A DNA stretch of 64,000 bases from Tenrec ecaudatus (GCF_050624435.1 NC_134539.1:123673525-123737524), one strand, 5' to 3'; counted from the first letter of the stretch, positions 22,493-36,684 are shown. A program made the numbers and translations. Notes: generated from the sequence alone by a model not told the origin.

Positions 22493-22939
22493 AAAACACC
22501 CAATGAAAAAATAAATAAAGAATATTGTGGAGTTTACATTAACTTTACCCAGAGAAATTGATCTTTGTCTTTGGTTCCTAAGAGACAACCTCTAAAACCT
22601 TGGAATTTCCCCAGTAATCTTGTAAATTCAGACCATGCCTTACATAACAGGTTATGCTAAGGAGGTAACCGTTGGGTGGCGGTTGCCAGGCTAGAGCAAG
22701 CTACCACAAATCAACCTACGGTAATAATTTCCTCCCGATATTGACTAACCTCAGGGGAGAAGGGCTGGGGTTTGAATTTCATTTTAACATTCCCAGTAAA
22801 AGGCTCTGGTCACTGAAGCTCCACGGGGCTTCCTGGGTGGAAAGACATTGCTGCCTGTGTTAGTTCCACCTCCAGAACCTTCCTAGACCTTGCCGTATGC
22901 CTCTCTTCATTTGTATTGCTATTGCTGGAATGAGTCCAG
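22493..22939. other. Intergenic, nothing recognised
   Basis: No gene and no confident repeat. Confidence 0.45.
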
Positions 22940-23034
22940 TGAACTGCCACTGTCCCCTAATAGCCATCCTAGTGGGTATGAAGTAGCATCTCATTGTAGT
23001 TTTGATATATGCATTTCCTTAATGATTAATGAAG
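22940..23034 (-). mobile_element. Old L1 3' fragment, right part displaced
   Basis: 'agtgggtatgaagtagcatc' and 'tcattgtagttttgatatat' are the reverse strand of an old L1 3' end. The next part of the same L1 appears at 24265-24500, so the L1 is split by about 1.2 kb of inserted DNA. Confidence 0.65.
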
Positions 23035-23245
23035 GCTTCCTGGTGGCACAGTGGGTTAAGTGCCGGAGTGCTAACTGCAAGGACATTGATACAAATGCAC
23101 CAACTGCTCCTTGCGAGAAAGATGAGGCAGTCTGCTCTTTAGAGATGTACCATCTCAGAAAGCCTTAGGAGTTCTGCTGACCTACAGGGTTGCTCTGAGT
23201 CAGAAATGATTCAATGGCAGTGGGGTGTTTGTTTTTGTATAATGA
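23035..23245 (+). mobile_element. AfroSINE-type SINE
   Basis: Well-kept copy: 'cttcctggtggcacagtggg' and 'ttaagtgccggagtgctaac' in the tRNA-like head, 'agggttgctctgagtcagaa' and 'atgattcaatggcagtgggg' in the tail. Inserted in the old L1; 'aatgattaatga' before it and 'ataatgatgaatgg' after it may be a decayed TSD. Confidence 0.85.
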
Positions 23246-23406
23246 TGAATGGCAGTCTTCCATAAAGATTTTCATTATTAGAAACCCAAGAGCAGGTCCA
23301 TGATGTCCTCCAGGGTTGCTGAGTCAGAATCTGATGCCAGTGTGTGGAAACCACTAGTGAGAATTTGGTGGGTCAGTGCTAGAATTCGCTCCTTCCATGC
23401 AGGACA

Positions 23407-24053
23407 TGTTAGTTAGCTAGCTTAGGGACAGGGAGGTGGTCCCTCCCATGCCTGCAAAACCCCCCTGGAGGAGGTTGGAAAGGTATCAGGCAGTCATTAG
23501 ACACCTATGGGAAGACCTAAACTGAGCATGCACAGACACAAGCCCCCAGGCCCAGGTAAAACCATTATCTTGGACAGGACACACTTACCCTGGTAGGCCT
23601 AACTCAGCCAATGGGGTCAACCAGTACCAGCAACCACACCTCTGCAGTCAGAGATTTGAAATCTCCTGGCTATGGGAAGGTCTTGCTCTCTTACCCTGCT
23701 CCTAGGGCAGGTGAGGGTCTCCCAGCCTTTAGTGCCCACAGCCTCTTAGCCCACATGGTCTTAGAGTTAGCCTCTAGGGTTCTTGGGCTGCTGGCTTCCC
23801 ATGATCCCCACAGTTACGCATATGTAGGTGCTCTTTGCCACATGATTGTTCGTGCCCAATTGTGAACCCCAGTGTGGCTTCAGCGCAGCTTGGCACGCTT
23901 CCCAGAAACAGCATGTGCCCGTTGGAGGCTGTTAAACCTGAAACTCCCTGTGCTTCATAAAAACCTACTTGGATCACAAAACATGTTTCTGCGTGAATTC
24001 TTTCAATGTGCAAAGCAAAGAATCAAGGTATTACCCACTCCCGAAACCTAACA
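23407..24053. mobile_element. Probable solo LTR of an endogenous retrovirus (fossil)
   Basis: About 647 bp starting TGTTAG and ending CTAACA, a perfect short inverted terminus. There is no adjacent internal region, so it is best read as a solo LTR. The family could not be named; an ERV1-like origin is a guess. Together with the neighbouring AfroSINE it splits an old L1. Confidence 0.55.
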
Positions 24054-24264
24054 GATAGGTCTAGGTCCTATTCCTGGCCAATGCACTTCACATACAATCA
24101 CAACATATCTGCAGGAGAGAAGCTTGCACCCTGCTATGACGTGGGTAAGATCAGTGCGACTTTAGACTCAGACTAGAAAGAAAGGCCTATTGATCTACTT
24201 CTAAATCGCAGCTAATGAAAACCCTTTAGTCAATTTAATGGCAGCTAACAAGCAATACCTAAGG

Positions 24265-24500
24265 ATGTTGAACCTTTATTCATATGCTTACTGTCAATTT
24301 TTGTATCTTCTTTGGAGAAATGTCTATTCAAGTTTTTTTACCTATATTTTAAGTAGATTATCTGTTGTAGTTCTTTATATATTCTGGGTATTAAACCCCT
24401 CCACAATTTAAGACTTCCAAATATTTTCTCCCATTCTGTAGGTTATCTTATATATATTTAATCTTTTCTTACTAATGTCCTTGGATGTACAATGGTTTTA
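24265..24500 (-). mobile_element. Old L1 3' region, continuation
   Basis: 'cttctttggagaaatgtcta' , 'agttctttatatattctggg' and 'aatattttctcccattctgt' are textbook L1 3' sequence on the reverse strand. It continues the piece at 22940-23034. Confidence 0.85.
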
Positions 24501-24529
24501 ATTTTGATAGATGTCATTTGTAACAATGA

Positions 24530-24800
24530 TCACATTGGCCAAAAATAAAAAGATAATGTCAAAGGTGTGGAAAAACAGCTATTCTCAAACACTGCTTCTA
24601 GAAGTACAAAATTACATTCTCTATTGAAGATAATTTGCCAACATCTACAAAAGTTTAAAATAGATATATCCTGTGAAAATTCCTTACATTCTCATAAAAA
24701 ATATTTGATCTAATCCAAATATTCATCAAAAATTAAATATACTATAGTAATAAAGCAGAGTACTTACATAGACCATTTTTAAATAGAAAAATCTGTGTAC
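24530..24800 (+). mobile_element. Old L1 ORF2/3' fragment
   Basis: 'gtcaaaggtgtggaaaaaca' and 'ttgatctaatccaaatattc' fit L1 ORF2 near its 3' end, in sense. It is opposite in orientation to the adjacent L1 piece, so it is a separate copy or an inverted part. Confidence 0.65.
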
Positions 24801-25214
24801 TGATATGAAAGATCTATATTTTATTAATTAAAAGAACAATGCATATTTAATTTTTTAGTGTTAAAGAAAAAAAATATTTATATTTTAAGTACATATGATA
24901 GCTCTAGAAGGTCGTAGAAGAAATCAGTAATAATAGCTGCCTCCTAAGAAACATCTGTGGGTAAAAAGAAAATTTATTTTTCAATGAATAAATTTTACAT
25001 TTTAAATATTCTGCAAGTTGATAAAACTGGAGTTTACAGAGCCTTTTGTTAAATAAAAGCCCCCACCTTTTTCTGCTCTAGAAAAAGGCAGATCAGACTG
25101 CCAGGAAATAACCAAAACGTAATGATGTCTGAATAATTTTAGTTTCCTTTTCCTTATCTCACACTCTCCCCTCCTCCATCTCCTAAAACCCAGGTAACAT
25201 TATCATAAAAAATA
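24801..25214. other. Intergenic, nothing recognised
   Basis: AT-rich; no gene seen. Confidence 0.4.
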
Positions 25215-25460
25215 AAATTCAGGGGAGGAGGGGAAGGGGAGGTAAAAAAAGGAAAATGAGCTGATTCCAGGAACTCAAGTGGAAGGCGAATTTTGAGAAT
25301 GATGAGGGCAACGGATGTATAAGGGTGCTTTACACTTGATCTTAGCCAAAAGGCCGAGAAGTGATAAGGGTGCTTTACTCAATTGATGTATGTATGGATT
25401 GTGATAAGAATTGTATGAGCCCCAATAAAATGATTTATTAAAAAAAATAAAATAAAATGC
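25215..25460 (+). mobile_element. Family A LINE 3' end carrying a U2 snRNA insert
   Basis: Short 5'-truncated copy from 'ggggaggaggggaagggg' to 'gccccaataaaatgatttat' plus A-rich tail. It is interrupted at 25332-25365 by a fragment of U2 snRNA. Confidence 0.85.
25332..25365 (-). pseudogene. Truncated U2 snRNA retropseudogene (first 34 nt)
   Basis: On the minus strand this reads ATCACTTCTCGGCCTTTTGG followed by CTAAGATCAAGTGT. That is the 5' end of U2 snRNA with one substitution (ATCGCTTC in the functional gene). It stops there and has no A tail. Direct repeats 'ataagggtgctttac' lie at 25319-25333 and 25364-25378, overlapping each end by two bases, and restore the family A sequence when one is removed. 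This marks an RNA-templated insertion. It cannot make functional U2. Confidence 0.9.
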
Positions 25461-25945
25461 TGTGTCAATTTGAGAGGATTAAAAGTGAAGGGGTGGAGTT
25501 CAGCCTGTCAATCGGGTAGCAGCTTGGTGACCTCATTTGAAGGCGCTAAGGAGATAAAGCGCTTGCTTAAGGTGGGACACAGGCTCACTCCCTGGGAGAC
25601 ATTGTAGCTGACAAGACACATGGAGCTATGCTAAAACCCTAGAGCTGAAGGAGCCATGTGGAGACCCCTGCCAGCGGTGAGATGCTTACAATGCCCCTGG
25701 ATCCACAAGACTTTCTACCCACTGGCCTGTGATTGTCTTACATTCGGCATCATTGCATGCGTTTCGTGAGTCTGAAGAGGAATGTATGGCTTAGTATTGG
25801 ACATATGGGCTAATATCGGACTTATGGACTTGATCTGGACTGGGCTGGGATATTTTCTCAATATTCAAGTGCTCTTGTATATAAAACTCTTTCTTATACA
25901 CGAGTGTCTATGAATTTGTTTCTCTGGTCAATCCAGACTAACACA
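25461..25945 (+). mobile_element. LTR-like 485-bp repeat (fossil), TGTGT...ACACA ends
   Basis: Starts TGTGTCAATTT and ends GACTAACACA, so the termini are short inverted repeats with TG...CA form. It directly follows the A-rich tail of the family A copy. A solo LTR is the best reading, with moderate confidence, since flanking duplication is not clear. Family not named. Confidence 0.5.
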
Positions 25946-26609
25946 AACACTCGGAGAAAAATTTCTCTAATCACAATCTCAGCCCATTATTCATTCAGTC
26001 CTCTATTAACATTTAAAAAATTGCAAAGTTCTTTGTCTCAGGGTCAAGTACAGACACAGTTGTGAACTTTTTTCTCTCCACACTGCTTTTGGCCCTATCT
26101 CATAATGTGTTCCCTTCCCTTGTGAATTCCTTTAGAGAGAAAGCTATCCTTTCCGTTTCAGTATCTTCTAGTATACTACCTAGCAAAGTAACAAGCAAGC
26201 ACATATGCATGTACAGACATAGCAAACAAAAATAAAGATCAAGAAAGCATTTTGTCTCTTAAAGAACTGGTACACTTCCTAATGATAATGATAGGTATAT
26301 TTATAATGATAGATCTAATTATTAGTATATTTCCTTATCATTAGAACAAAAGAATATAACCATTTGTGTTTCTCCCCTTTCCTTGCTTTATATGACCTCT
26401 TGCTATAAGTCCTCTTTTGTCTCTGCTCCTTAACTTCTCTTACCTTGTGTTAATATTTTATTTTGTAAATAGACAAGACATAATACCCATGAGTTCTCAA
26501 GGTCTTCTGAGTAGTTCTTTTATATCCTCATAAAATAAGCTACACATAAAATCAATATCAAGGTAATGGTGTGCTTAAAAACTCAATCCATCGCATAAAG
26601 AAAAAAAAT
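25946..26609. other. Intergenic, nothing recognised
   Basis: No gene or confident repeat. A near-palindromic stretch 'ctaatgataatgataggtat' with 'ccttatcattag' about 50 bp later lies at 26279-26343. Confidence 0.4.
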
Positions 26610-26830
26610 TCAAAACCAAAACAAATGCCTGAGTGAACCTATATTCACAGAGACGCCATGCAGAACTGTAGAACCACAGAGTTTTCCGTGGATGGTTTTT
26701 AGAGATGTGTTGCAGAGCCTTGCTTCCACAGCACCTATGAACAGACTCAAGACTCCAGCCTTTGAATTAGCAGCCAGACATGTTAACAGTCTGCACCAAC
26801 CAGAGAATTGCACAATACAATGGGAGTCAG
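26610..26830 (-). mobile_element. AfroSINE-type SINE
   Basis: Reverse orientation: 'aattcaaaaccaaaacaaat', 'gcagaactgtagaaccacag', and the head near 'gaattagcagccagacatg'. Diverged. Confidence 0.7.
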
Positions 26831-27500
26831 ATGCATGGATGAAATACAAAAGGGCTGGTGTCAATCGTAAATGAAAACTGAAAACAGGCAAAGGAATATA
26901 CTGCGGTCAAAAATACATGAAATCTTGTCAACATATTTTATGCCAAAATAATTTCTGAGGGAGCAAAATGTTCTGTAAATTTTAACAGCAACAGTAAATT
27001 TAGGCACTGACGTTAACTAAAAATACATATTATGAACAGCCAGCCTCTCTTCTGCAACTCAATAATTTTTTAAAGCAATAGAACATTTCAACATTATGTC
27101 TCAAAACTAAAATATATTGTATTACAATAGAAAACCCACTATTACTGACTTTGAAAATAAAATATGCAAATATTACCCTTTCCATTTTCATAGTATTGCT
27201 CATTTAAAGAAAATATTTAATAATGCCTCTACAAAAGCAGAAACCACAAAATAAAGATCAGTAAATTTATCAATCATTTAATCTGACCTTGTTTTCTAAA
27301 TAAGGAAAAGACATGAGAAATTACTATCTAAACTGACATGGTTTGTTAGTGTCTGCTGGAATTAGGATCTAAGTATATTGACTAATTCTGTGTTTTTCTA
27401 TGAAATAATACTAATTTTAAGCATTTACTAAAGAACGCTTTTAACAAGAAAAATAATGAGGTAGAAAATAAAAATAGCTAATCTAAGAGATGAAAATAAC
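26831..27500. other. Intergenic, nothing recognised
   Basis: AT-rich, no gene seen. Confidence 0.45.
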
Positions 27501-27819
27501 TTTATTTAGCAGATGGACATTGGGCCTCCACTCAAGTACTCCCTCAACACAAGAGCATTTTGTTCCATTAAACTGGCATTCCCTGATACTCACCTTCCCA
27601 ACACAATAGCTGAAGACAAAGCGGGTGCATAAGCAAATGTGGTGAAGAAAGCTGATGATGCCTGGCTATCAAAAGATATAGTGTCTGCGGTCTTAAAGGC
27701 TTCAAGATAAACTGAGATAGCTGAGAAGCAACAAAGCCCACATGGAAGAAGCACACCAGCCTGTGTGATCACAAGGTGTCAAAGGGATCAGATATCAAGC
27801 ATCAGAGAACAAAAAAAAC

Positions 27820-28929
<1,110 letters not shown>

Positions 28930-29245
28930 AACAAAAAAACATATCATTGTGAAAGAAAGGGAGTGTGGAGTAGGGACCCAAAGTCCATCTGTAGGCAATT
29001 GGACATCCCCTTACAGAAGGGTCGCAGGGAGGAGATGAGCCAGTTAGGGTGCAGTATGGCACTGATAAAACATACAACTTTCCTCTAGTTCTTTAATGCT
29101 TCCTCCCCCCACTGTCATGATCCCAATTCTACTTTAAAAATCCAGCTAGACCAGAGGATGTACACTGGAACAGACCAGAGCTGGAAACACAGGGAATCCA
29201 GGACAGATAAACCACTCAGGACCAATAACGAGAGTAGCGATACCA

Positions 29246-29337
29246 GGAGGGTGAGGGGAAGGTGGGGTACAAAGGGGGAACCGATCACAATGGAGGGTGA
29301 GGGGAAGGTGGGGTACAAAGGGGGAACCGATCACAAT
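29246..29337. repeat. Perfect tandem duplication, 46-bp unit
   Basis: Two identical copies, 29246-29291 and 29292-29337, starting 'ggagggtgaggggaaggtgg'. The unit is single in the other family A copies, so this is a local duplication, recent because no base differs. Confidence 0.95.
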
Positions 29338-29639
29338 GATCTATATAAAAACCCCTCCCTCAGGGACAGACAACAGAAAAGAGGGTGAAGGGAGACGTCA
29401 GACAGTGTAAGACACGAAAAAAAAATTTATAAATTATCAAGGGTTCATGAGGGAGGGAAGATGAGGGAGCGAGGGGGAAAATGAGCTGATACCAAGGGCT
29501 CAAGTAGAAAGAAAATGTTTTGAGAATGATGATGGCAACAAATTTATAAATGTGCTTGACACAATGGATGTGTGTATGGATTGTGATGAGTTGTATGAGC
29601 CCCCAATAAAATTATTTATTTTAAAAATTGATAAGCATA

Positions 29640-30632
29640 TTAAGGGGAAGGTGGGGGGGAGGGGAACTAATCACAATAATTGATGTATAACCACCCCACC
29701 CCCACCCTGGGTGACAAACAACAGAAACATGGGTGAAGGAAGACAGTGGATGGTGTAAGATATGAAAATAATAACAATTTATAATTTATCAAGGGTTCAT
29801 GAGGGTAGGAGGGCTGGGGAGGGGAAAATGAGCTGATATCAAGGGTTCAAACAGAAAGAAAAGGTTTTAAAAAGGGTGGTGGCGAGTGACCATGAATTCT
29901 CCCAGAACCCACTGCTCTTCCTCTAACTAGCGGCCTGAGGTGACCTGCCAAAATGGTTCGCTACTCACTTGACCCAGAAAATCCTGCAAATCAATAGGGT
30001 CGAACCTCCGGGTCCACTTCAAGAGCACCTGTGAAACTGCCCAGGTCATCAAAGGCATGCACATCCGGAAAGCCATCAAACACTTGAAAGACGTCACTCT
30101 GCAGAAGCAATGTGTGCCTTTCCGACGGAACAATGGTGGTGTTGGTAGATGTGCCCAGGCCAAACAATGGGGTTGGACTCACGGTCGGTGGACCAAAAAG
30201 AGTGCTGAATGTTTGCTTCACATGCTTAAAAATGCAGAAAGTCATGCTGAACTTAAGGGTTTAGATGTGGATTCTCTGGTCATTGAGCACATCCAGGTGA
30301 ACAAAGCCCCCAAGATGCGGCGCCAGACTTTAGAGAGCTCATGATCGGATCAACCCATCCATGAGCTCCTCCTGCCTCACTGACATGATCCAGACTGAGA
30401 AGGAACAGATTGTTTCCAAACTAGAAGAGGAAGTTGCACAGAAGAAAAAGATTTCCCAGAAGAAACTGAAGAAGCAAAAACTCATGGCTCATGAATAAAT
30501 TAAGCTTAAAATAATAAAAGTAAATAAAAGTTTAAAAAAAGGATGATGGCAACATATGTACAAAAGTACTTGACACAATGGATGTATGGATTGTTATAAG
30601 ATCTGTAAGAGCCCCCAATAAAATGATTAAGA
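29640..30632 (+). mobile_element. Family A LINE 3' end split by an RPL17 retrocopy
   Basis: Left part 29640-29882 and right part 30536-30632 join into one family A terminus ('ggttttaaaaa' | 'ggatgatggcaacatatg'), ending 'gcccccaataaaatgattaa'. Confidence 0.8.
29883..30535 (+). pseudogene. RPL17: Processed pseudogene of RPL17
   Basis: RPL17 is a 60S ribosomal protein (uL22). The copy is intronless; ATG at 29953 gives [12 protein letters not shown] and soon hits a stop where the parent has TKSCKSRGSN. The rest reads in a shifted frame: [40 protein letters not shown] and [20 protein letters not shown] are near-identical to the parent. It shifts again after KMRRQT and ends with the parental [15 protein letters not shown] run. 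The 3' end has AATAAAAG and an A-rich tail. TSDs of 14 bp with two mismatches are at 29869-29882 and 30536-30549. Non-functional. Confidence 0.95.
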
Positions 30633-31204
30633 AAATAAGTTTATTAGGGTTAAAATGTAAGTATGTTGGGACAGTTTGAAAATCTTCAGAAAAAAAATCA
30701 AGTGATCAATAAAAACAGATAAATAAAAGTCCATAAAAAGTTCAGAAAACAAAAACATTACTCAGAATTTACAAGCAACTAAAACACTACAAAACTGTTA
30801 TATTATTTTCTTTTTTTTTTTTAGCAGTCTTCTTTTTGTATTTTGTTGCTTTTATTTTTTTTTCTTAATCAATTTATTAGGGGAGGGGCTCTTATAAATC
30901 TTGTAACAATCCATCATTCAATAATTTTTTTCTAATTTTAAGTTACAAACACCATCTTATATATGACCAAATATTGTCTGACCATTTAAAAAACAATGCA
31001 CTCTATCCATTGGCACTGTTGAGTAAGCGTTGACTTGCTAATCACAAGGTTAGCAAGCAGTTCAAATCCACTAGCCACTCCACCTGAGAAAAATGAAGTT
31101 GTTTGCACCCATAGCGATTTCAAAGTCTCAAATTCATTGCCATTTAGTGGGTTTCAACTCATACCAGCCCCTAAAGGACAGGGTGGAATTTCCTCTGTGA
31201 GGAT
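30633..31204. other. Intergenic with short LINE and SINE scraps
   Basis: A family A 3' end in reverse lies at about 30865-30920 ('atcaatttattaggggaggg'). A plus-strand AfroSINE fragment spans about 31005-31125 ('gacttgctaatcacaaggtt'), followed by a reverse SINE/RTE piece to about 31200 ('aaattcattgccatttagtg'). No gene. Confidence 0.55.
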
Positions 31205-31630
31205 GCACGCTGGTACAGATAGGAACTGGAAACACAGAGAATCCAGGACAGCTGATCTCTTCAGGACCAGTGCTGAGAGTGGTGAGACCTGGAGGGTGGA
31301 GGGAAAGTAGGGTAGAAAGGGGGAACCGATTACAAGGATCTACATATAACCCCCTCCCTGGGGGATGGACAACAGAAAAATGGGTGAAGGGAGACATTTG
31401 ACAGTGTAAGACATGACAAAATGATAATTTATAAATTATCAAGGGTTCATGAGAGGGGGTGAGGTGAGGAGGGAGGGGGAAATGAGCTTACACAAGGGCT
31501 CAAGTAGAAGGCAAATGTTTTGAGAATGTTGAGGACAACAAATGTAAAATGTGCTTGACACAATGGATGGATGTATTGTTTGTGATAAGAGTTGTACGAG
31601 CCCCCAATAAAATGATTTCTTTTAAAGTAC
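31205..31630 (+). mobile_element. Family A LINE 3' end
   Basis: From 'cacgctggtacagatagg' to 'ccccaataaaatgatttctt'. 5'-truncated, about 425 bp. Confidence 0.85.
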
Positions 31631-31634
31631 TGCT

Positions 31635-32275
31635 ATGTCAACCAAGTGCACATGGAAAGACAGTCGCCTGTGTGATACAAGGATTGCAACACTAATACCC
31701 ACATTTGAAAAAGGGAATGGCATCAGAGGTTAAACTGTGAACACCTGGTTTGCAGAAGGCTGTGGATGGCAGTGGGAGCCCAAATCCACTTGCCAACTCC
31801 ACACATGGGTGAAACCTCCAGTGAACCTTGTGTGACCATAGTCAAGGGATGTGGACAGCTTTATCATCAGACAGAGCATCGTAAAGTCGATTAAGGCAGA
31901 TGCAGCCAGGTTACAACGTATCATATCATTTGATCTACCTTTTGGATCATTTAAAATTTTAGTTTACAATATTTTCCTTTTTTGAATTTTTTTCATTCAA
32001 ATTTGTTTTACTTTGTTATTCTTAGTTTGTTGTTGTTCTTTTTGTATGCTTTTCTATATGTGAAATCCAGGATAGGTAAATCTAGACAGTAATTGGAGTA
32101 ATGGCTTCTTAGAGCTAATGGCGAGAGATTGGGGGTGGGAGCTAATAACAATGAGTACAAGAAGGAAAATGTTCTAAAATTGTGATGATTGTACAACTCT
32201 CCTTAATATGATTAAACTATTGAATTGTATGATACATGGATTATACACCAATAAAACGATTAAGAAAATGAGACA
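31635..32275 (+). mobile_element. Family C L1 3' region, second copy
   Basis: Terminus 'attgaattgtatgatacatg' then 'gattatacaccaataaaacg'. Shares its body with 11325-12465 ('catcagacagagcatcgt', 'tctatatgtgaaatccagg'). Confidence 0.65.
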
Positions 32276-32384
32276 ATAAAAGGACGTACTGCTATGCGGG
32301 TTCTAATTCATACATGCACAAGTTTATTCCAAACACAACATGTCTAAACAGGTCTCTGAGATCAGTGGATGGCTGCAAATTCCC

Positions 32385-32580
32385 CAGTAATATACTGTAG
32401 CACTCTGGGATCAGAGTTGAGTTGCCATCTACAAGATTGGCTGCTCAAACATCCACCCACTCCACCGGAGAATGACAAAGCTGTTTGCTTTCGTCAAGAT
32501 TCATCATCTTGGAAGCCCTACATAGGATGGCTGTGAGTCAGCATCGTCCAGATGACAGCGGGTTTGGCGTTCTTTTAGGG
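32385..32580 (+). mobile_element. AfroSINE-type SINE
   Basis: 'ttgccatctacaagattggc', 'ccacccactccaccggagaa' and 'ggatggctgtgagtcagcat' mark a diverged copy whose tail ends near 'cagcgggtttggcg'. Confidence 0.7.
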
Positions 32581-32677
32581 TGTCGTGAAAAAAAAGGCCA
32601 TCATCAGAACAAGTTTCCAGGAGGATCCACTGGACCAGTGAAATTCAACCCAAAGAAGTCAGGTTAGAAGGCTATGA

Positions 32678-33560
<883 letters not shown>

Positions 33561-33574
33561 AGAAGGCTATGATG

Positions 33575-34314
33575 ACTTCTAATTTAAATTTCCAAAGAGT
33601 ATTCTTTACAGTGTTTCTCAAAGAACACAGTATAATCACGGAGGCTCATTAGGAAGGCGTTTTGGAAAATAAAAAACTACACTGCTGAGAACAAAAAGGC
33701 CAGCAAAGTTTCCCCCAGGAATTTTCTTCTATCCCAATGCACCTGGCCATTCTTGGAGGGCAACAAAGGTTGTGCTGAAATTTTGTTTAGAAACCTTGTC
33801 CCATCTACTCTACCGCCATGACCTTTTCCCTTTAGTCCTTTTTGTCCCCAACGCAACTACCGCTGAAGAGGAACATGATTTGAATCCCTTCAGGATGGCA
33901 AAACTCTCATTTTTACAAACGTTGAACACAAAAGCATACAGACCTACATGATGTCAAGAAACAATAGCTTCATAGTTTGATATTTTTGTTTAGGTTTCTA
34001 TGATTTCACAGCAATACTTTTTGACTTCTTTGTATTAATATGTATCAGCTAATTACCAAATAGTGTGAGGAGTAAAAGCCAACGTGGATCTTTTGGATTC
34101 ACCAAGCTAACCACAAAATGAAAAATAGATGCAATCACTGTTATGCCGTAAGTTTTTACCAGATCACTGCTTCAGTATTGGGTGGCAAGCCCACATGTAT
34201 TGTGAGATGACACAGGTACTCCCACATCACGAATGAAAACCAGGCAAAGGGCAGGGGTGGGGGGCAGGGTTTATATTTATATATTTACTTAATTTGTTAA
34301 GAAAGCCTTGTTGA
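33575..34314. other. Intergenic, nothing recognised
   Basis: No gene or confident repeat seen. Confidence 0.45.
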
Positions 34315-34455
34315 GGATTCGTGAGGGAGGTGTGGTCAGGGAGGGAGTGAAAAATGAGGAGCTGGTACCAAGGGCTCAAGTAGAAAGCAAATGTTTTGAG
34401 AACGATGATGGCAACAAATGTACGAATGTGCTGGACACAATGTAGGGATTGTGCT
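34315..34455 (+). mobile_element. Family A LINE 3' fragment
   Basis: 'gctcaagtagaaagcaaatg' and 'gatgatggcaacaaatgtac' identify it; the terminus is degenerate ('gtgctaggaggtgtatg'). Confidence 0.75.
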
Positions 34456-34469
34456 AGGAGGTGTATGCG

Positions 34470-34620
34470 CCCTCATTGCAGCCACTCTGTCAAGCCATCT
34501 CTTTGACGACCTTTCTCTTTTTTACTCCCTCTACTTTGCCAAACAGGATGACCTCCTGGCACTGGTCACTCCTGACAACATGGCCAAAGCATGTGGGACT
34601 AGTCTTTGAAAACTATGGGT
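34470..34620 (-). mobile_element. RTE LINE 3' fragment
   Basis: 'cattgcagccactctgtcaa', 'tactttgccaaacaggatga' and 'cactcctgacaacatggcca' are reverse-strand RTE 3' sequence. Confidence 0.75.
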
Positions 34621-34682
34621 ACAACTTGTCAGTTTTTGTTTTTAATTTGTGAGCCTTTTATTTACCCCCACCGCCCCAAAAA

Positions 34683-34905
34683 ACCATTTTACTGGGTGCA
34701 AATACAGATCACATAGTTTAATAGTTCAATCAAATCAAGCAGTATTGTACAACTGTTACTAGTTTCAAAACACTCCCTTCCTTCTTGAATTCCTTGGCTT
34801 CAGCACCCCTTTACTACCCCATGCCCCTGCTACTGTAGCCCTTAGGAACCCTTAATTGTTTGCTACCTTTATAGGTTCATCAATCCTGGGTTTCACATAT
34901 TAAAA
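34683..34905 (-). mobile_element. Family B LINE 3' end
   Basis: 'ccattttactgggtgcaaat' then 'tagtttaatagttcaatcaa'; same tail as 18565-18748. Confidence 0.6.
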
Positions 34906-34944
34906 ACTTAACTAACCCAACAGATGCCCTCTGAAATCAGTTTT

Positions 34945-35745
34945 CTTTTTAAATTTAATCATTATATTGGGGGCTTGTAAAACTCATCACAATTCATACA
35001 TTCATCCATTGTGTCAGGCACATTTGTACATTTGTTGCCATCATCATTCTCAAAACATTTGCTTCCTACTTGAGCCCATGGTATCAGCTCAGTTTTCCTC
35101 TCCCTCCCTCATGAACACTTGATAATTTATAAATTATTTTGTCCTATCTTATACTGTCCAATGCTTCCCTTCACCCACTTTTCCACTGCCCATCCCCTAG
35201 GGAGGAAGTTATATGTAGATCCTTGTAATCAGTTCCCCCTTTCCACCTCACCCTCCCGGTATCACCACTGGTCCTGGTATCATCATCTGTCCTGAATTCC
35301 CTGTTTCCAGTTCCTATCTATACCAGTGTACATTCTCTGGTCTAGCTGGATTTGTAAGGTAGAATTGGGATCATGATAGTGGAGTGGGGCGGGGGTAGAA
35401 GCATTTAGGAACTAGTGGAAAGTTGTGTTTCATCATTGCTACACTGCACCATGACTGGTGTGTCTCCTCCCAGTGACTCTTCTGTAAGGGGATGTCCAGT
35501 TGCCTACAGATGGGCCTTGGGTCCCCATTATGCCCTCCCCCTCATTCACAATGATTTTTTTTTAATGCCTAATACCTTCAATACCTCGTGCTCACACAGG
35601 CTGGTGTGCTTTTCATGTGGGCTTTGTTGCTTCTCAGCTAGATGGCCACTTGTTTACCTTCAAGATCCCAGACACTATCTTTTGATAGCTGGGTACCCAT
35701 TTGTCTTTAGCGATCGTGTCGGGAAGGTGGGTACACAATGGTATG
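34945..35745 (-). mobile_element. Family A LINE 3' region
   Basis: Reverse copy from 'atcattatattgggggcttg' through the modules to about 'cgatcgtgtcgggaaggtgg'. Non-coding. Confidence 0.8.
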
Positions 35746-36602
<857 letters not shown>

Positions 36603-36615
36603 AAAAACAATCATC

Positions 36616-36684
36616 TAACACAATGGATGGATAGATGGTGATAAAAGTTGTATGAGCCTCAATAAAATGATTTTACAAAGAAAA
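36616..36684 (+). mobile_element. 69-bp family A insertion with TSD
   Basis: Only the last 69 bp of the LINE ('taacacaatggatggataga' to 'caataaaatgattttac' plus A's). TSDs 'aaaaacaatcatc'/'aaaaacaatcacc' lie at 36603-36615 and 36685-36697, one mismatch. Confidence 0.8.

Noticed and set aside
32485-32667. Short frame just upstream of the GABARAP insert ending KFNPKKSG
   Set aside because: It begins in an AfroSINE and ends at the TSD; the apparent protein-like stretch matches nothing I know.
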